This document shows positions 1 to 9,538 of a DNA stretch of 64,000 nt, one piece after another. Numbering within the stretch: the stretch's first letter is position 1; every line of letters begins with the position of its first letter. The notes below the pieces were generated by a model. That model worked only from the letters and a program-made list of their open reading frames with translations. It searched no databases and was not told where the DNA came from. A program made the translations under genes and the position numbers. The stretch is from Geomicrobium sp. JCM 19038 (lineage in GTDB: Bacteria; Bacillota; Bacilli; Bacillales; Marinococcaceae), in contig NZ_BAXA01000004.1 in assembly GCF_000698125.1 (NCBI RefSeq), forward strand, positions 186,001-250,000, written 5' to 3'.

Positions 1-82
1 GCAAGACAAGAGGTGCGTGTAGCAAGACAAGGCGACCGTGTGTAAGGCGAAGCAATCGGGGTGCAAGACATGTACTGTGGGG
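1..82. repeat. Degenerate 21-bp tandem repeat, running off the window edge
   Basis: GCAAGACAAG occurs at 1 and 22, and GCAAGACA again at 63, which gives a period of about 21 bp with a more diverged unit at 43. The unit resembles the 21-bp repeat at 33449-33511: when aligned, both share CAAG-CAAG-G and a GCG core. No open reading frame of note crosses it. The array probably starts upstream of the window. Confidence 0.5.
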
Positions 83-155
83 ATCACACAAGATCGCCAC
101 GGAATGCTAAAAAACTTTTAAATCCACGTTGATGATGTCTCACATCGACTATCAT

Positions 156-190
156 AAAACTCTCCAAAGTTTCACTTTGGAGAGTTTTTT
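156..190. terminator. Bidirectional intrinsic terminator
   Basis: A 15-bp perfect stem (156-170 with 174-188) has a 3-nt loop and a T-run on both strands. It sits just after the stop of the minus-strand DJ-1/PfpI gene. Confidence 0.85.
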
Positions 191-193
191 GCT

Positions 194-851
194 CTATTTC
201 AACGCCTCGATAAATTCTTGCGCTACTTTAATTGAAGACTGAGGGTTTTGACCTGTGACGAGCAAGCCATCGCGTTGCACGTGCTCTGCCCAATCGTTTG
301 CGGCGCTGAATTTGGCGCCTTTTTCTCGTAGGGTCTCTTCTAGCATGAACGGCACTTGATTCTCAAGCTCAACGCCACGTTCTTCTGAATCAGTAAAGCT
401 TGTGACGTATTTGTCCTGAACGAGTGGAGTTCCGTCTTTCTTCGTTGCGTTTACGAGTCCAGCGGGACCGTGGCAAACGGCAGCGATTGGCTTCTTCTGT
501 TCTTCGAATGTTTGTAATAGGCTCTTTAGCTGTTCGTCGTCAGGGAAGTCGAACATCGTACCGTGTCCACCTGGTAGGAAGATTCCACTATAATTGTTCG
601 GATTAATCTCTTCGAGTGGCACCGTCTTGGTTAATTGGTCCGCAATTTCTTTCCAATCTGTTGGAATGCCTTCTTTTCCGAGGCTGTTTTGGTCAATTGG
701 AGATTCGGTGCTTCGGGCTAGCAACGGTAATTTCATAACCGTTTTCTCTTAGAATCTCATAAGGTTCTGCAAACTCTGAGAGCCATATACCTGCAAGGTG
801 ACCATTGTCCATTGTATGTCCATTCGTTACGACCATTAAAATGTTTGTCAT
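194..851 (-). CDS. DJ-1/PfpI family protein (type 1 glutamine amidotransferase-like), frameshifted
   Basis: Members of this family include protein deglycases, chaperones and glyoxalase III enzymes. The nucleophile-elbow motif AAVCHGPAGL carries the expected catalytic Cys, and a GHG motif lies upstream of it. The open frame covers only 194-736. The missing N terminus (MTNILMVVTNGHT...ITVASP) is encoded in another frame from ATG 851, preceded by AAGGAGCG. The two parts join around 715-736, so one reading-frame break separates them. After repair the length is about 218 residues, normal for Hsp31/YhbO-like proteins. It is monocistronic and ends at the terminator at 156-190. The exact substrate cannot be told. 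Confidence 0.85.
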
Positions 852-943
852 GGTAAGCACGCTCCTTGTTCACTCGTTCTACTAATACAATGTTCCCGCT
901 GACCTCTCATTTAAACATATGATTTTAAGACTGTAATCTACTA

Positions 944-986
944 TTGCGATTTTTTAATTTGTGTAGGTATAGTTAGTATACATACA
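944..986 (+). promoter_or_regulatory. Putative nikA promoter with overlapping inverted-repeat operator
   Basis: TTGCGA (944-949) and TATAGT (968-973) form a sigma-A-like pair with an 18-nt spacer. A 10-5-10 inverted repeat, TGTAGGTATA (962-971) and TATACATACA (977-986) with 9 of 10 pairs, overlaps the -10 box. This is the layout expected for a repressor operator. It does not match the enterobacterial NikR GTATGA-N16-TCATAC spacing, so the regulator is unknown. Confidence 0.4.
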
Positions 987-1010
987 TAGAATTAGAAGGT
1001 AGGAGATTCC

Positions 1011-2564
1011 ATGATCAAACGCACATACCTATTTACAGCGATGCTTTTGTTCGTTCTTATAGCGGCTTGTTCAAGCGGAAATGTTAAAAGTGAAAGCAAT
1101 GAATTAGTGATCGCTTGGCCGCAAGATATTGGAGCGATGGACCCTAGAGGATATGGGGCATCTCAAATGTTTGCACAAAACTTAATCTTCGAATCACTTG
1201 TCCAATATAATGCTGAAGGGGAAATTGAGCCATTGCTTGCTGAAGATTGGCAACAAAGTGAAGACGGCAAAACGACGACGTTCTATTTGAGAGAAGATGT
1301 GCAGTTTTCAGATGGTAGCCCATTTAATGCTGACGATGTTAAAGCGAATTTTGACAAAGTATTAGACAATCGAGAGCGTCATGCTTGGCTTGAATTAGCC
1401 AACCAACTGCAAGAAGTGAACGTGATTGATGAGTATACCGTGGAACTGACGTTAAGTGAGGCATACTATCCTTTGTTCGAAGAGTTGGCACTTGTCCGGC
1501 CGTTTAGAATTGCCAAAGAAGTTGATGGTCAATATGTAGGAACAGGCATCTATGAACTTGAACAACATGATCGAGATGAACGTGCAGTATTTTCTGGAAA
1601 TGAACACTATTGGTCTAATTCTCCTAACGTCGATCGCTTAGTCGTTCAAGTCATTCCTGATAGTGAATCTAGAATGATGGCGCTTGATAATGGTGAGATT
1701 GATCTCGTCTATGGAAATGGTTTGCTTAGTATGGATGCGATTCAATATTTCGAAGACCAAGAAGGGTTTACAATCAATCAATCGAATCCACAAGCGACAC
1801 GTACAGCAGTGTTAAATACAAACCGAGGACCTCTGGAAGAGTTGTCTGTACGTCAAGCATTCATACATAGCTTTAATACGAACCAAGTGGTTGAAGATGT
1901 CTTTTATGGTACGGAAGAACCTGCTACTGCCTTATTTGGTGACCATGTTCCATATATGCCTCCCGTAGACCCATATGATTTTGATTCGAATCGTGCAGAA
2001 CAATTATTGGAAGAAGCCGGTTGGAATCTTGGTGAAGATGACTTTCGTGTAAAAGACGGCAAACCCTTATCATTGTCGTATGTTTACGATGCTAATGATG
2101 CGATTCAGCGAACGATCGGTGAATGGTTGCAGCAAGGTGCAACTCAGGTTGGCATTTCAGTTCAACTCGAAGGTGTCGACAATCAAGCGTATTTGAATGC
2201 ACAAAAAAGCGGGGAGTTTGATGTGATTTATCAAGAGACATGGGGTGCTCCGTATGATCCTCACGCCTTTGTTTCATCGATGCGTATTCCAGCACACGCG
2301 GATTATCAAGCACAACTAGGGTTGGAGAAAAAAGCTAAGATTGACGAGATGATTGATCAAGTCTTCATTGCGACGGAAGAGTCTAAACGTATAGATCTTT
2401 ATGATGAAATTCTTCAAGAGATTCATGACCAAGCTGTCTATTTACCAATTTCCTATACATCGACCATTGCTGTCCATCATGAGGGGATCAGTGGCGTTGA
2501 ATTTGCACCAATTCCTTATGAGTTCCAATTAGAAAAGGTTCAGAAAAATGCTCCGGATGCTTAG
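1011..2564 (+). CDS. nikA: Nickel ABC transporter substrate-binding lipoprotein NikA
   Basis: This is the extracellular binding protein of a nickel importer, family SBP_bac_5, 517 residues. It begins with a lipoprotein signal peptide whose lipobox is LIAAC, so Cys is expected to be lipid-anchored outside the membrane. It matches E. coli NikA from recall over its whole length: WPQDIGAMDPRGYG near the N terminus, RHAWLELANQ (R123, W126), RPFR, and TWGAPYDPHAF...HAD (W411, H429). These correspond to Arg97, Trp100, Arg137, Trp398 and His416 of the E. coli metallophore site. The loop after RPFR is shorter than in E. coli. It is first in a five-gene operon, with the ribosome site GGTAGGAG before ATG 1011. 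A dipeptide or metallophore role is possible but less likely. Confidence 0.9.
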   Translation: MIKRTYLFTAMLLFVLIAACSSGNVKSESNELVIAWPQDIGAMDPRGYGASQMFAQNLIFESLVQYNAEGEIEPLLAEDWQQSEDGKTTTFYLREDVQFSDGSPFNADDVKANFDKVLDNRERHAWLELANQLQEVNVIDEYTVELTLSEAYYPLFEELALVRPFRIAKEVDGQYVGTGIYELEQHDRDERAVFSGNEHYWSNSPNVDRLVVQVIPDSESRMMALDNGEIDLVYGNGLLSMDAIQYFEDQEGFTINQSNPQATRTAVLNTNRGPLEELSVRQAFIHSFNTNQVVEDVFYGTEEPATALFGDHVPYMPPVDPYDFDSNRAEQLLEEAGWNLGEDDFRVKDGKPLSLSYVYDANDAIQRTIGEWLQQGATQVGISVQLEGVDNQAYLNAQKSGEFDVIYQETWGAPYDPHAFVSSMRIPAHADYQAQLGLEKKAKIDEMIDQVFIATEESKRIDLYDEILQEIHDQAVYLPISYTSTIAVHHEGISGVEFAPIPYEFQLEKVQKNAPDA

Positions 2565-3497
2565 TTGGCGCTATGTGCCTTAGTACCTTCTATTGTGTTT
2601 TTATCGTTTGTTGTATTCCTTGCTTTGCACTTAATTCCAGGTGATCCTGCAGTCGCGTATTTATCTGCTTCGCAATTGCCGATTACAGAGGAAGCGATCG
2701 AGCGTGTAACGATTGAACTTGGATTAGATCAAACGGTTTGGGAGCAATATGCTTCATGGTTTTTTTCTGCGCTTACGATGGATTTTGGTACGTCGTATAT
2801 GACGGGTGAACCCGTGATCGAGGAATTTTTGTTTTATTTCCCAGCAACAGTCGAACTAAGTGTCTGGGCGTTTCTCATCGTAATTCTTTCTGTCATTGGT
2901 TTAGGAAGTGCTTCGGCTTACTACCGCAAGACATGGGTTGATTATAGTAGCCGGCTTTTTTCCATTGTTGGTGCATCTCTACCTTCATTTTGGCTTGGAT
3001 TTTTATTGCTTTATGTATTCTCAATGACACTTGGGATTTTTCCGTCAGGAAACAGGGGCACTGTCGCACACTACGTATTGCCTGTTCTAACACTCGCAAT
3101 TCCTTACATTGCGATTTATAGTCGGTTGTTTCGGACGAGTCTCTTGGAAGTTGAGAAGCTCCCGTGGATGTCTCATGCAAAAGCAAGAGGATTGTCGGAG
3201 AAAACGATCTGGCTAAAATTCCAGATGCGTCACGGAGTCCTTGCTTTACTGCCGGTGCTCGGCGTTGTAATGGGGTATCTACTCGCGGGGACGTTTATCG
3301 TTGAAAATATCTTCTCGTGGCCAGGAGTCGGCCGTTATATGATGAATGCAATTGTTCAAAGGGATTATCCAGTAATCCAATTTTACATCTTAGTGATTGC
3401 CTGTCTGTTTTTATTTATTAATTTGATTGTTGACCTTCTTCAAGCTTGGCTTGACCCTAGACAGCGTCATCAAAAGGGTGGGGTGAAGCATGTCTAG
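2548..3497 (+). CDS. nikB: Nickel ABC transporter permease NikB (frame break near the start)
   Basis: This is an inner-membrane permease of the DppB/NikB type with about six membrane segments. The GDPA motif follows the first helix (LALHLIPGDPAV), and the cytoplasmic EAA-type loop lies around AKARGLSEKTIW. As read, the frame is open from TTG 2565, directly after the nikA stop, with no ribosome site. A better start is ATG 2548, overlapping nikA. It encodes MLRMLSWRYV in another frame and rejoins this frame near 2577, so one base is probably missing there. NikB and NikC should form the heterodimeric channel. It overlaps nikC by 8 nt (ATGTCTAG). Confidence 0.85.
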
Positions 3498-4299
3498 CAC
3501 CTCGAGAGTTTACATCAGTATGGCAGCAATTGGAATGATCATCATCTTCATTGCACCGCTAATTATGAGCCAAGACCCCTTTGCTGCTAATTCAGCGAAC
3601 CGTTTATTGCCACCATCAAGTAGTCATCTGCTTGGTACCGATCATCTTGGGCGTGATCTGTTGAGTCGCATCGTTTACGGAGCGAGATATACCGTTGTAA
3701 CCGCGCTAGTGATTGTTGTGATTAGCGGTTTAATCGGCATGAGTGTCGGCTTTGTATCTGCGACGTCAGGGGGAGCTATCGATCAAGTGTTCATGCGATT
3801 CACTGAGTGGATGTCAGCCTTCCCATCTGTGATTTTGGCGTTTTTATTTGTAGGTATAGCTGGACCGGGTTTGTTGAATATTTTGATCGCACTTTCTCTC
3901 GTGTTCTGGATCCCAATTGCAAGGCTCGTACGGAACACAACGGTACGAACGATGCAGGAACCTTATTATGAATCGGCGATAATTAGTGGAGTTCCTTACG
4001 TGAAAAGAATTCAAAGGCATCTTATTCCCGGGGTCTTACCGCAGGTGATCGTTTTGCTCGCTCTAAACGTAGGGAGTGCCATGCTTCATATTGCGGGTTT
4101 TTCATTTTTAGGCATCGGAATTCAACCACCGTTACCAGAGTGGGGCGCAATGTTAAATGAAAGTCGCTCTTACTTTTATGCAGCGCCATGGCTCATGATT
4201 GTTCCTGGAATGGCGATCTTTCTCGTTGTACTTTTTTGGAATGGATTATCAGAGCGAATGCGTGATGAGTTTGATCAGAAAAGGGGAAGTGGTTTATGA
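3490..4299 (+). CDS. nikC: Nickel ABC transporter permease NikC
   Basis: This is the second permease of the importer, 269 residues, of the DppC/NikC type. The first helix is followed by the family signature LLGTDHLGRDLLSRIVYGAR. Five or more hydrophobic segments follow, with a loop around ESAIISGVPYVKRIQRH that should contact the ATPases. ATG 3490 lies inside the nikB stop (ATGTCTAG) and the gene ends in an ATGA overlap with nikD, so translation of the operon looks coupled. It partners NikB in the membrane. Confidence 0.9.
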   Translation: MSSTSRVYISMAAIGMIIIFIAPLIMSQDPFAANSANRLLPPSSSHLLGTDHLGRDLLSRIVYGARYTVVTALVIVVISGLIGMSVGFVSATSGGAIDQVFMRFTEWMSAFPSVILAFLFVGIAGPGLLNILIALSLVFWIPIARLVRNTTVRTMQEPYYESAIISGVPYVKRIQRHLIPGVLPQVIVLLALNVGSAMLHIAGFSFLGIGIQPPLPEWGAMLNESRSYFYAAPWLMIVPGMAIFLVVLFWNGLSERMRDEFDQKRGSGL

Positions 4300-5075
4300 T
4301 CGAGGTGAATAACTTAGCTGTCAAAACAGAGACTCAAACACTTTTAGAACCTCTATCGTTTCGTATACAAAAAGGTGAAAGCATCGGTGTTTTAGGCGAG
4401 AGTGGTGCAGGGAAGACGATGTTAACGATGGCGTTGTTACAACTTTTATCAAGTCCGCTTCAAGTAGAAGGAAGCGTCATTGTTCACGATCAACATCTCA
4501 ATGTATTATCGAATGAGCAGTTACGGTCCGTACGTGGCAATACACTGGGATATGTACCGCAAAATGTACAGGCGATCTTTGATCCTTATCGAAAGATTGG
4601 CGTACAGATGGTTGAGGCGATCCGAGCTCACGAACGCACGACAAAGCGAGAAGCAAAAAGAACAGCGATGGCATCTTTAAGGGAAGTGCAGTTAAAAGAT
4701 GAACATTATCACTTTTTTCCTTTTCAGTTAAGTGGAGGAATGTTGCAACGGGCAGGGATTGCGCTCGTTTTCTCACTTCAACCAGAACTCGTTATTGCGG
4801 ATGAACCAACCACAGCACTTGATGAAGAGACGAAAACGCTCATCTTGGAATTGCTATTACGAAAACAACGAGAAGAGGGGCTTTCCATTCTATTTGTGAG
4901 TCATGAAATTGACGTCATTAAGAAAATGGTCACCCGAATTCTTGTTCTTGAAAACGGGAAATGCGTGGAATGTGGGTCGGTCGACCAACTTATGAACGAA
5001 CCATCCAGCGCTCGCTTACAAAGCTTTCTTCATTATGAAGCCGTTCTAAGAAGAGGGGCGATGAAGAATGATTAA
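4296..5075 (+). CDS. nikD: Nickel ABC transporter ATP-binding protein NikD
   Basis: This cytoplasmic ATPase, 259 residues, powers the importer with NikE. Visible are Walker A GESGAGKT (34-41), Q-loop GYVPQN, ABC signature LSGGM, Walker B LVIADEPTTALDE and the H-loop SHE. The signature carries Met where Gln is usual, as in several NikD/DppD proteins. It starts in an ATGA overlap with nikC and overlaps nikE by 8 nt. Its C terminus is short compared with OppD/DppD proteins, which carry a longer oligopeptide-transporter tail. Confidence 0.88.
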   Translation: MIEVNNLAVKTETQTLLEPLSFRIQKGESIGVLGESGAGKTMLTMALLQLLSSPLQVEGSVIVHDQHLNVLSNEQLRSVRGNTLGYVPQNVQAIFDPYRKIGVQMVEAIRAHERTTKREAKRTAMASLREVQLKDEHYHFFPFQLSGGMLQRAGIALVFSLQPELVIADEPTTALDEETKTLILELLLRKQREEGLSILFVSHEIDVIKKMVTRILVLENGKCVECGSVDQLMNEPSSARLQSFLHYEAVLRRGAMKND

Positions 5076-5718
5076 CATGCAAAACGTAACATTTCGGTAC
5101 GGTAAGCGATCACCAATTATACTTAAAGATTTGTCATTAACGATCGAACAAGGGTCTTCGGTTGCTCTCTTAGGAAGAAGTGGAAGTGGGAAAACGACGC
5201 TAAGCCGCTTGTTATTAGGATTGATAAAGCCAACAGAGGGGAACATCATCATAAAAGGGGAATCAGTAACTAAGGCGCCTAAAGGTGTTGGACAACTCGT
5301 TCATCAACACCCAGAGTCTTCTCTGAACTCGAAACGTAGCATTGTGGAGAGTGTTGAGGAGCCACTGTTGAGATTGGAACTTAGTCGTATAGAAAGGGTA
5401 AAACAAGTACGAGAGATGCTTCTAGACGTAGGGTTAGATGAGTCGTTTCTTTACCGGTATCCACATCAATTGAGTGGTGGTCAGCTTCAACGTGTTTGTA
5501 TTGCCAGGGCTCTCGTTGCAAAACCTGCGTTTGTTGTATTAGATGAAGTTGTGAATCGATTGGACGTCCAAACGAAAGTGAAATTGCTCGATTTATTACG
5601 TGCATTGAAGCAATCTCATCAACTGACGTATTTATTTGTTACTCATGATGTGACAAGTGCGAAGTATACGTGCGAGACGATATACAAGTTGGAGAATGGA
5701 ACGACTCAGTTGCAATAA
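5068..5718 (+). CDS. nikE: Nickel ABC transporter ATP-binding protein NikE
   Basis: This is the second ATPase of the importer, 216 residues, which is short for NikE (usually about 260). It has Walker A GRSGSGKT (36-43), signature LSGGQLQR, Walker B FVVLDEVVNRLD and H-loop THD. The D-loop reads VVNRLD instead of the usual PTSALD-type sequence, which is typical of NikE-like proteins. It ends the transporter operon. The next gene begins 30 nt later with its own ribosome site. Confidence 0.85.
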   Translation: MINMQNVTFRYGKRSPIILKDLSLTIEQGSSVALLGRSGSGKTTLSRLLLGLIKPTEGNIIIKGESVTKAPKGVGQLVHQHPESSLNSKRSIVESVEEPLLRLELSRIERVKQVREMLLDVGLDESFLYRYPHQLSGGQLQRVCIARALVAKPAFVVLDEVVNRLDVQTKVKLLDLLRALKQSHQLTYLFVTHDVTSAKYTCETIYKLENGTTQLQ

Positions 5719-5747
5719 GTACAACATTAAAGAAAAGGAGGGGTCAT

Positions 5748-6710
5748 ATGAAGAAGATCTATGTAACGAGAAAGTTGCCAGGCGTCATTATGGACCGTCT
5801 GCATGAGAACTTCGATGTGAATTATTGGGATGATGAGGACGAGCCAGTACCTCGGGATGTTTTATTACGTGAGATGAAAGAGTGTGAAGGTCTGTTCTGT
5901 ATGCTCACAGAAACGATTGATGAAGAGCTCCTAGATGCAGCGCCCAAATTAAAAATCGTTGCAAATCTTGCCGTTGGGTATAACAACATCGATATAGAAG
6001 CAGCAAAAAATCGCAATGTAATTGTGACAAACACCCCTGGCGTGTTGTCTGAAACGACTGCAGATTTGACGTTTGCGCTCATGCTTGCCTCTGCAAGAAG
6101 GCTTGTTGAAACGTCAGAAGTCGTTCGGGATGGAACGTGGGGAGCGTGGTCACCGATGCACTATACTGGACAAGACGTACACGGCAAAACGCTTGGTATC
6201 ATTGGGCTCGGTAGAATTGGTGAGGCGGTTGCAAAACGCTCAACTGGGTTTGATATGAACGTGCTGTATCATAATCGTAGACGGAATGAAGAGGCGGAGT
6301 CTAGGTTAGGGGCTACGTATGTTTCATTCAACAAACTCTTAAAGCATTCAGATTTTATTGTGCTACTTTTGCCATATAGTAAATCAAACCATCACTTGAT
6401 TGGAAGTCAAGAAATTGGTTTAATGAAAAAGGAAGCAATTTTAATTAATACTGCACGAGGCGGTCTTGTAGATGAAGGCGCTTTATATCATGCTTTAGAA
6501 AAACGGGAGATTTATGGAGCTGGTTTAGATGTGTTTGAAGAAGAGCCAGTACCTTTGACTAATCCGCTGCTTCAATCAAAGTATGTGACGACTTCTCCAC
6601 ATATCGGCAGTGCAAGTATTGAAACACGTCTTCATATGTGTCATCTTGTAACTGATAATCTAATTCACGTACTAAGTGGTAGAGACCCACTTACACCCGT
6701 GACAAAATAG
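5748..6710 (+). CDS. D-isomer 2-hydroxyacid dehydrogenase (glyoxylate/hydroxypyruvate reductase-like)
   Basis: This NAD(P)-dependent enzyme reduces 2-keto acids such as glyoxylate or hydroxypyruvate, or oxidises the 2-hydroxy acids. The protein has 320 residues. The Rossmann motif GLGRIG is at 153-158. The catalytic Arg lies in NTARGG (R237), the Glu in DVFEEEP (264-266) and the His in PHIG (H285). ATG 5748 is chosen because AAAGGAGGGG sits just upstream; the open frame extends back into nikE without a ribosome site. It resembles B. subtilis YvcT. It sits between the nickel operon and prs, 17 nt ahead of the latter, and may be cotranscribed with both. Confidence 0.85.
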   Translation: MKKIYVTRKLPGVIMDRLHENFDVNYWDDEDEPVPRDVLLREMKECEGLFCMLTETIDEELLDAAPKLKIVANLAVGYNNIDIEAAKNRNVIVTNTPGVLSETTADLTFALMLASARRLVETSEVVRDGTWGAWSPMHYTGQDVHGKTLGIIGLGRIGEAVAKRSTGFDMNVLYHNRRRNEEAESRLGATYVSFNKLLKHSDFIVLLLPYSKSNHHLIGSQEIGLMKKEAILINTARGGLVDEGALYHALEKREIYGAGLDVFEEEPVPLTNPLLQSKYVTTSPHIGSASIETRLHMCHLVTDNLIHVLSGRDPLTPVTK

Positions 6711-6727
6711 GAAGGTAGAACAAACTC

Positions 6728-7676
6728 ATGGATTACCATTTAAATGACAAGTTCAAGATTTTCAGCTTAAACTCAAATCAAGCCCTCACCGAAGAGATCG
6801 TCAGACACCTAGGTTGTGAACTCGGTCGCAGTTCTGTAAAACGTTTTAGTGATGGGGAAATTCAAATTTCCATTGAGGAGAGCGTTCGCGGTTGCGAAGT
6901 GTATGTCGTACAATCAACGTCATTCCCAGGTAACGAGAACATTATGGAACTTCTCATTATGGTCGATGCATTAAAGCGTGCGTCGCAAAACGCATCAATG
7001 TCGTTATGCCTTATTACGGTTATGCTAGGCAAGATCGTAAGGCTCGCTCACGCGAACCAATTACTGCAAAACTCATTGCAAATCTACTCGAAACAGCGGG
7101 TGTGACTCGTGTCATCACGATGGACCTTCACGCTCCGCAAATTCAAGGATTCTTTGATATGCCAGTCGATCAACTGCAAGGTGTTCCGATTCTATCAGAG
7201 TACTTCGCAGACAAGAACTTAGAAGATGTTGTCGTAGTTGCACCAGATAACGGCGGTGTTGTACGCGCTCGTAAGATGGCTGAAGCCTCAATGCCCCAAT
7301 TGCGTTTATCGATAAACGTCGTCCGCAGCCAAACGTCGCTGAAGTAATGAATATCGTAGGTGAATTCAAAGGCCGTAATGCCATTATCATTGATGATTTA
7401 ATTGATACGGCTGGAACGATTACACTTGCTGCGAATGCCCTCATAGAAAACGGTGCAAAAGCCGTCTATGCTTGTTGTACACACCCGGTGTTATCAGGAC
7501 CAGCAATTAGTCGGATCGAAGGTTCGCCCATTAAAGAACTTGTCATTACGAATTCAATTCAGCTACCAGAAGACAAGCAATCACATAAAATTACAACACT
7601 ATCGATTGCACCGCTCGTAGCTGATGCAATTAACCGTGTTCATAACGAAGTGTCCGTGAGTTCACTTTTTGATTAA
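6728..7676 (+). CDS. prs: Ribose-phosphate pyrophosphokinase (PRPP synthetase), two frame breaks
   Basis: The enzyme makes PRPP from ribose 5-phosphate and ATP for nucleotide, His and Trp synthesis. Family landmarks are present: [46 protein letters not shown] and the PRPP loop [10 protein letters not shown]. The coding frame shifts twice, near 6990 (GCGTCGCAAAACG, probably missing a G) and near 7286 (GAAGCCTCAATG, probably missing a C). Restoring both gives about 316 residues, colinear with B. subtilis Prs. It is not beside glmU, the usual Bacillus neighbour of prs, so it could be a second copy. A terminator follows. Confidence 0.9.
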
Positions 7677-7681
7677 TAGTT

Positions 7682-7726
7682 AAGAGATTAGACGACAATT
7701 TTCGTCTAATCTCTTTATTTTTTTCT
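7682..7726 (+). terminator. Intrinsic terminator after prs
   Basis: A 14-bp stem (7682-7695 with 7702-7715) closes a 6-nt loop, followed by a T-rich tract. It separates prs from the next gene. Confidence 0.85.
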
Positions 7727-7855
7727 ATTTTGACCGATAAAATGACAGAATACTAACAAAATATGCAAGAAATTGCATTGTGGTTGTATAATTATTAACT
7801 AGTGTTTATAATAGTTTTACAACTAGAAGTAATCAAACAACTAGGAGGAATAATT

Positions 7856-9492
7856 GTGAAGAAATTTAAACGACATTGGATTGGCGGTGCATTCGCTTTA
7901 TCAATGGCAAGCCTAATGGTCGCTTGTTCTGATGATACGGCGGTTGATTCTGATGAAGTGCCGGCAGATGAAAATGGTGAAGAGACTGGCGATTCTGAAG
8001 AAGCAGTTAGCTCAGATGGTGGCGGCGATCTCATCATTGCAATTGAGGCGGACGCTGTAGACTTAAATCCACATGGTTCAAATGATACGGCATCAACGCA
8101 TATTCGTACGAACATCTATGAAGGTCTCGTTGAGCACGATGAGAACATGGATTTACAACCAGGACTTGCAGAGGATTGGGAGCAAGTCGATGAGCTGACT
8201 TGGGAGTTCCAACTCGTTGAAGGCGTTGAATTTACAGATGGGACACCATTTAATGCGGATGCGGTCGTTGCGAACTTAGAGCGTGTCAATGATCCTGAAT
8301 TAGCATCTCCACGTTCTTTCATGTACGAGATGATTGAAGAAGTGAACGCTACGGATGAGTATACGGTGGAGATTATTACTGAATATCCGTTTGCGCCAAT
8401 TCTTGCTCACCTTGCACATGACGCTGGTGGGATGATTAGTCCAACAGCGATTGAGGAGGAGGCGAATGGCGAACATAACATTGATGTTGACCCTGTAGGA
8501 ACCGGTCCATTTGTACTTGATAACTGGGTACAAGGAAATGAAATCGTTCTTACACGTAATGAAGATTATTGGCGTGGACCTGTTCCTCTTGATTCGGCTA
8601 CATATCGTGTCGTTGATGAACAACTAACACGGATCGGAATGTTCGATACGGGTGAAGCGCATATCGTAAACTCCATTGAACCGGCAAACGTCGGACAAAT
8701 TGAAAACAGTGATTCTGGAGATGTATCAGCTGTAGAAAGCTTACGACTGGATTACCTAGGCTTTAACACTACCGTTGAGCCACTCGATGACCCCGATGTG
8801 CGCCTAGCGATCTCTAAAGCGATTAATAAAGATGAAATTGTAGAAGGAATTTTCCAAGGGTACGGTGTAGAAGCCATTGGTCCGGTTAGTCCGATGGCGT
8901 TTGGATTTAGTGAAGATGTAGATCCCGTTGACTATAACCTTGAAGAAGCAGAACAATTGTTAGCAGATGCAGGATATGAAGATGGATTCTCAGTAGAACT
9001 TATGGTTCAATCAGGAAATACAATCAATACGCAAATGGCAGAAGTCATTCAAGATCAGCTTTCACAACTGAACATTAACGTTTCACTTCAACAAACCGAG
9101 TGGGGTGCATTGTTAGATGCAACCGACGAAGCGAACTATGAGATGGTTATGCTCGGTTGGACGACGGTAACGGGTGATGCGGATTATGGTACGCACGCAC
9201 TGTTCCATTCTGATAACCACGGACCTCCAGGAAACAATACGTTCTACACAAATGAAGACGTTGACGAACTGCTCGACGATGCTCGTCGTGAGACAGATGA
9301 AGAAGCGCGTGTAGAGCTATACCGTCAAGTTGCAGAGACGGTTAACGAGGAAGTGCCATTATTCCCGATCGTTCATGATCAATTTAGAGCAGGTGTTTCA
9401 AACGACGTAGAAGGTTTATTCAGCTCCCTCATGGTGTATTTGACTTACGTGAAACAACGGTTTCAAGCGATGTTTCAGGTGGAGGGTACTAA
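7856..9492 (+). CDS. Oligopeptide/dipeptide-type ABC substrate-binding lipoprotein, orphan (frame break near the end)
   Basis: This is an SBP_bac_5 protein, about 545 residues after repair. The start is GTG 7856 behind CTAGGAGGAATAATT. The signal peptide ends in the lipobox SLMVAC, and a very acidic linker follows, suiting a lipoprotein exposed to a salty or alkaline medium. The family region EGLVEHDENMDLQPGLAEDW and the SBP_5 core are intact. Near 9427 a C is missing (TCCCTCAT). With it restored the protein ends SSPHGVFDLRETTVSSD...GGGY at TAA 9490-9492, instead of running on through the terminator. No permease or ATPase lies beside it, so it must use a transporter elsewhere. It resembles GsiB/DppE-like peptide binders. 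Confidence 0.85.
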
Positions 9493-9502
9493 ATGCTCAG
9501 AG

Positions 9503-9538
9503 CCGATTATCACTGTTTTTGTGATAATCGGTTTTTTT
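9503..9538 (+). terminator. Intrinsic terminator
   Basis: An 11-bp perfect stem, CCGATTATCAC (9503-9513) with its complement (9521-9531), has a 7-nt loop and is followed by seven T. It supports the repaired stop at 9492 of the preceding gene. Confidence 0.9.

Noticed and set aside
2565-2567. TTG directly after the nikA stop as the nikB start
   Set aside because: It has no ribosome site and lacks the basic N terminus of NikB. ATG 2548 in another frame supplies both and rejoins after one base.
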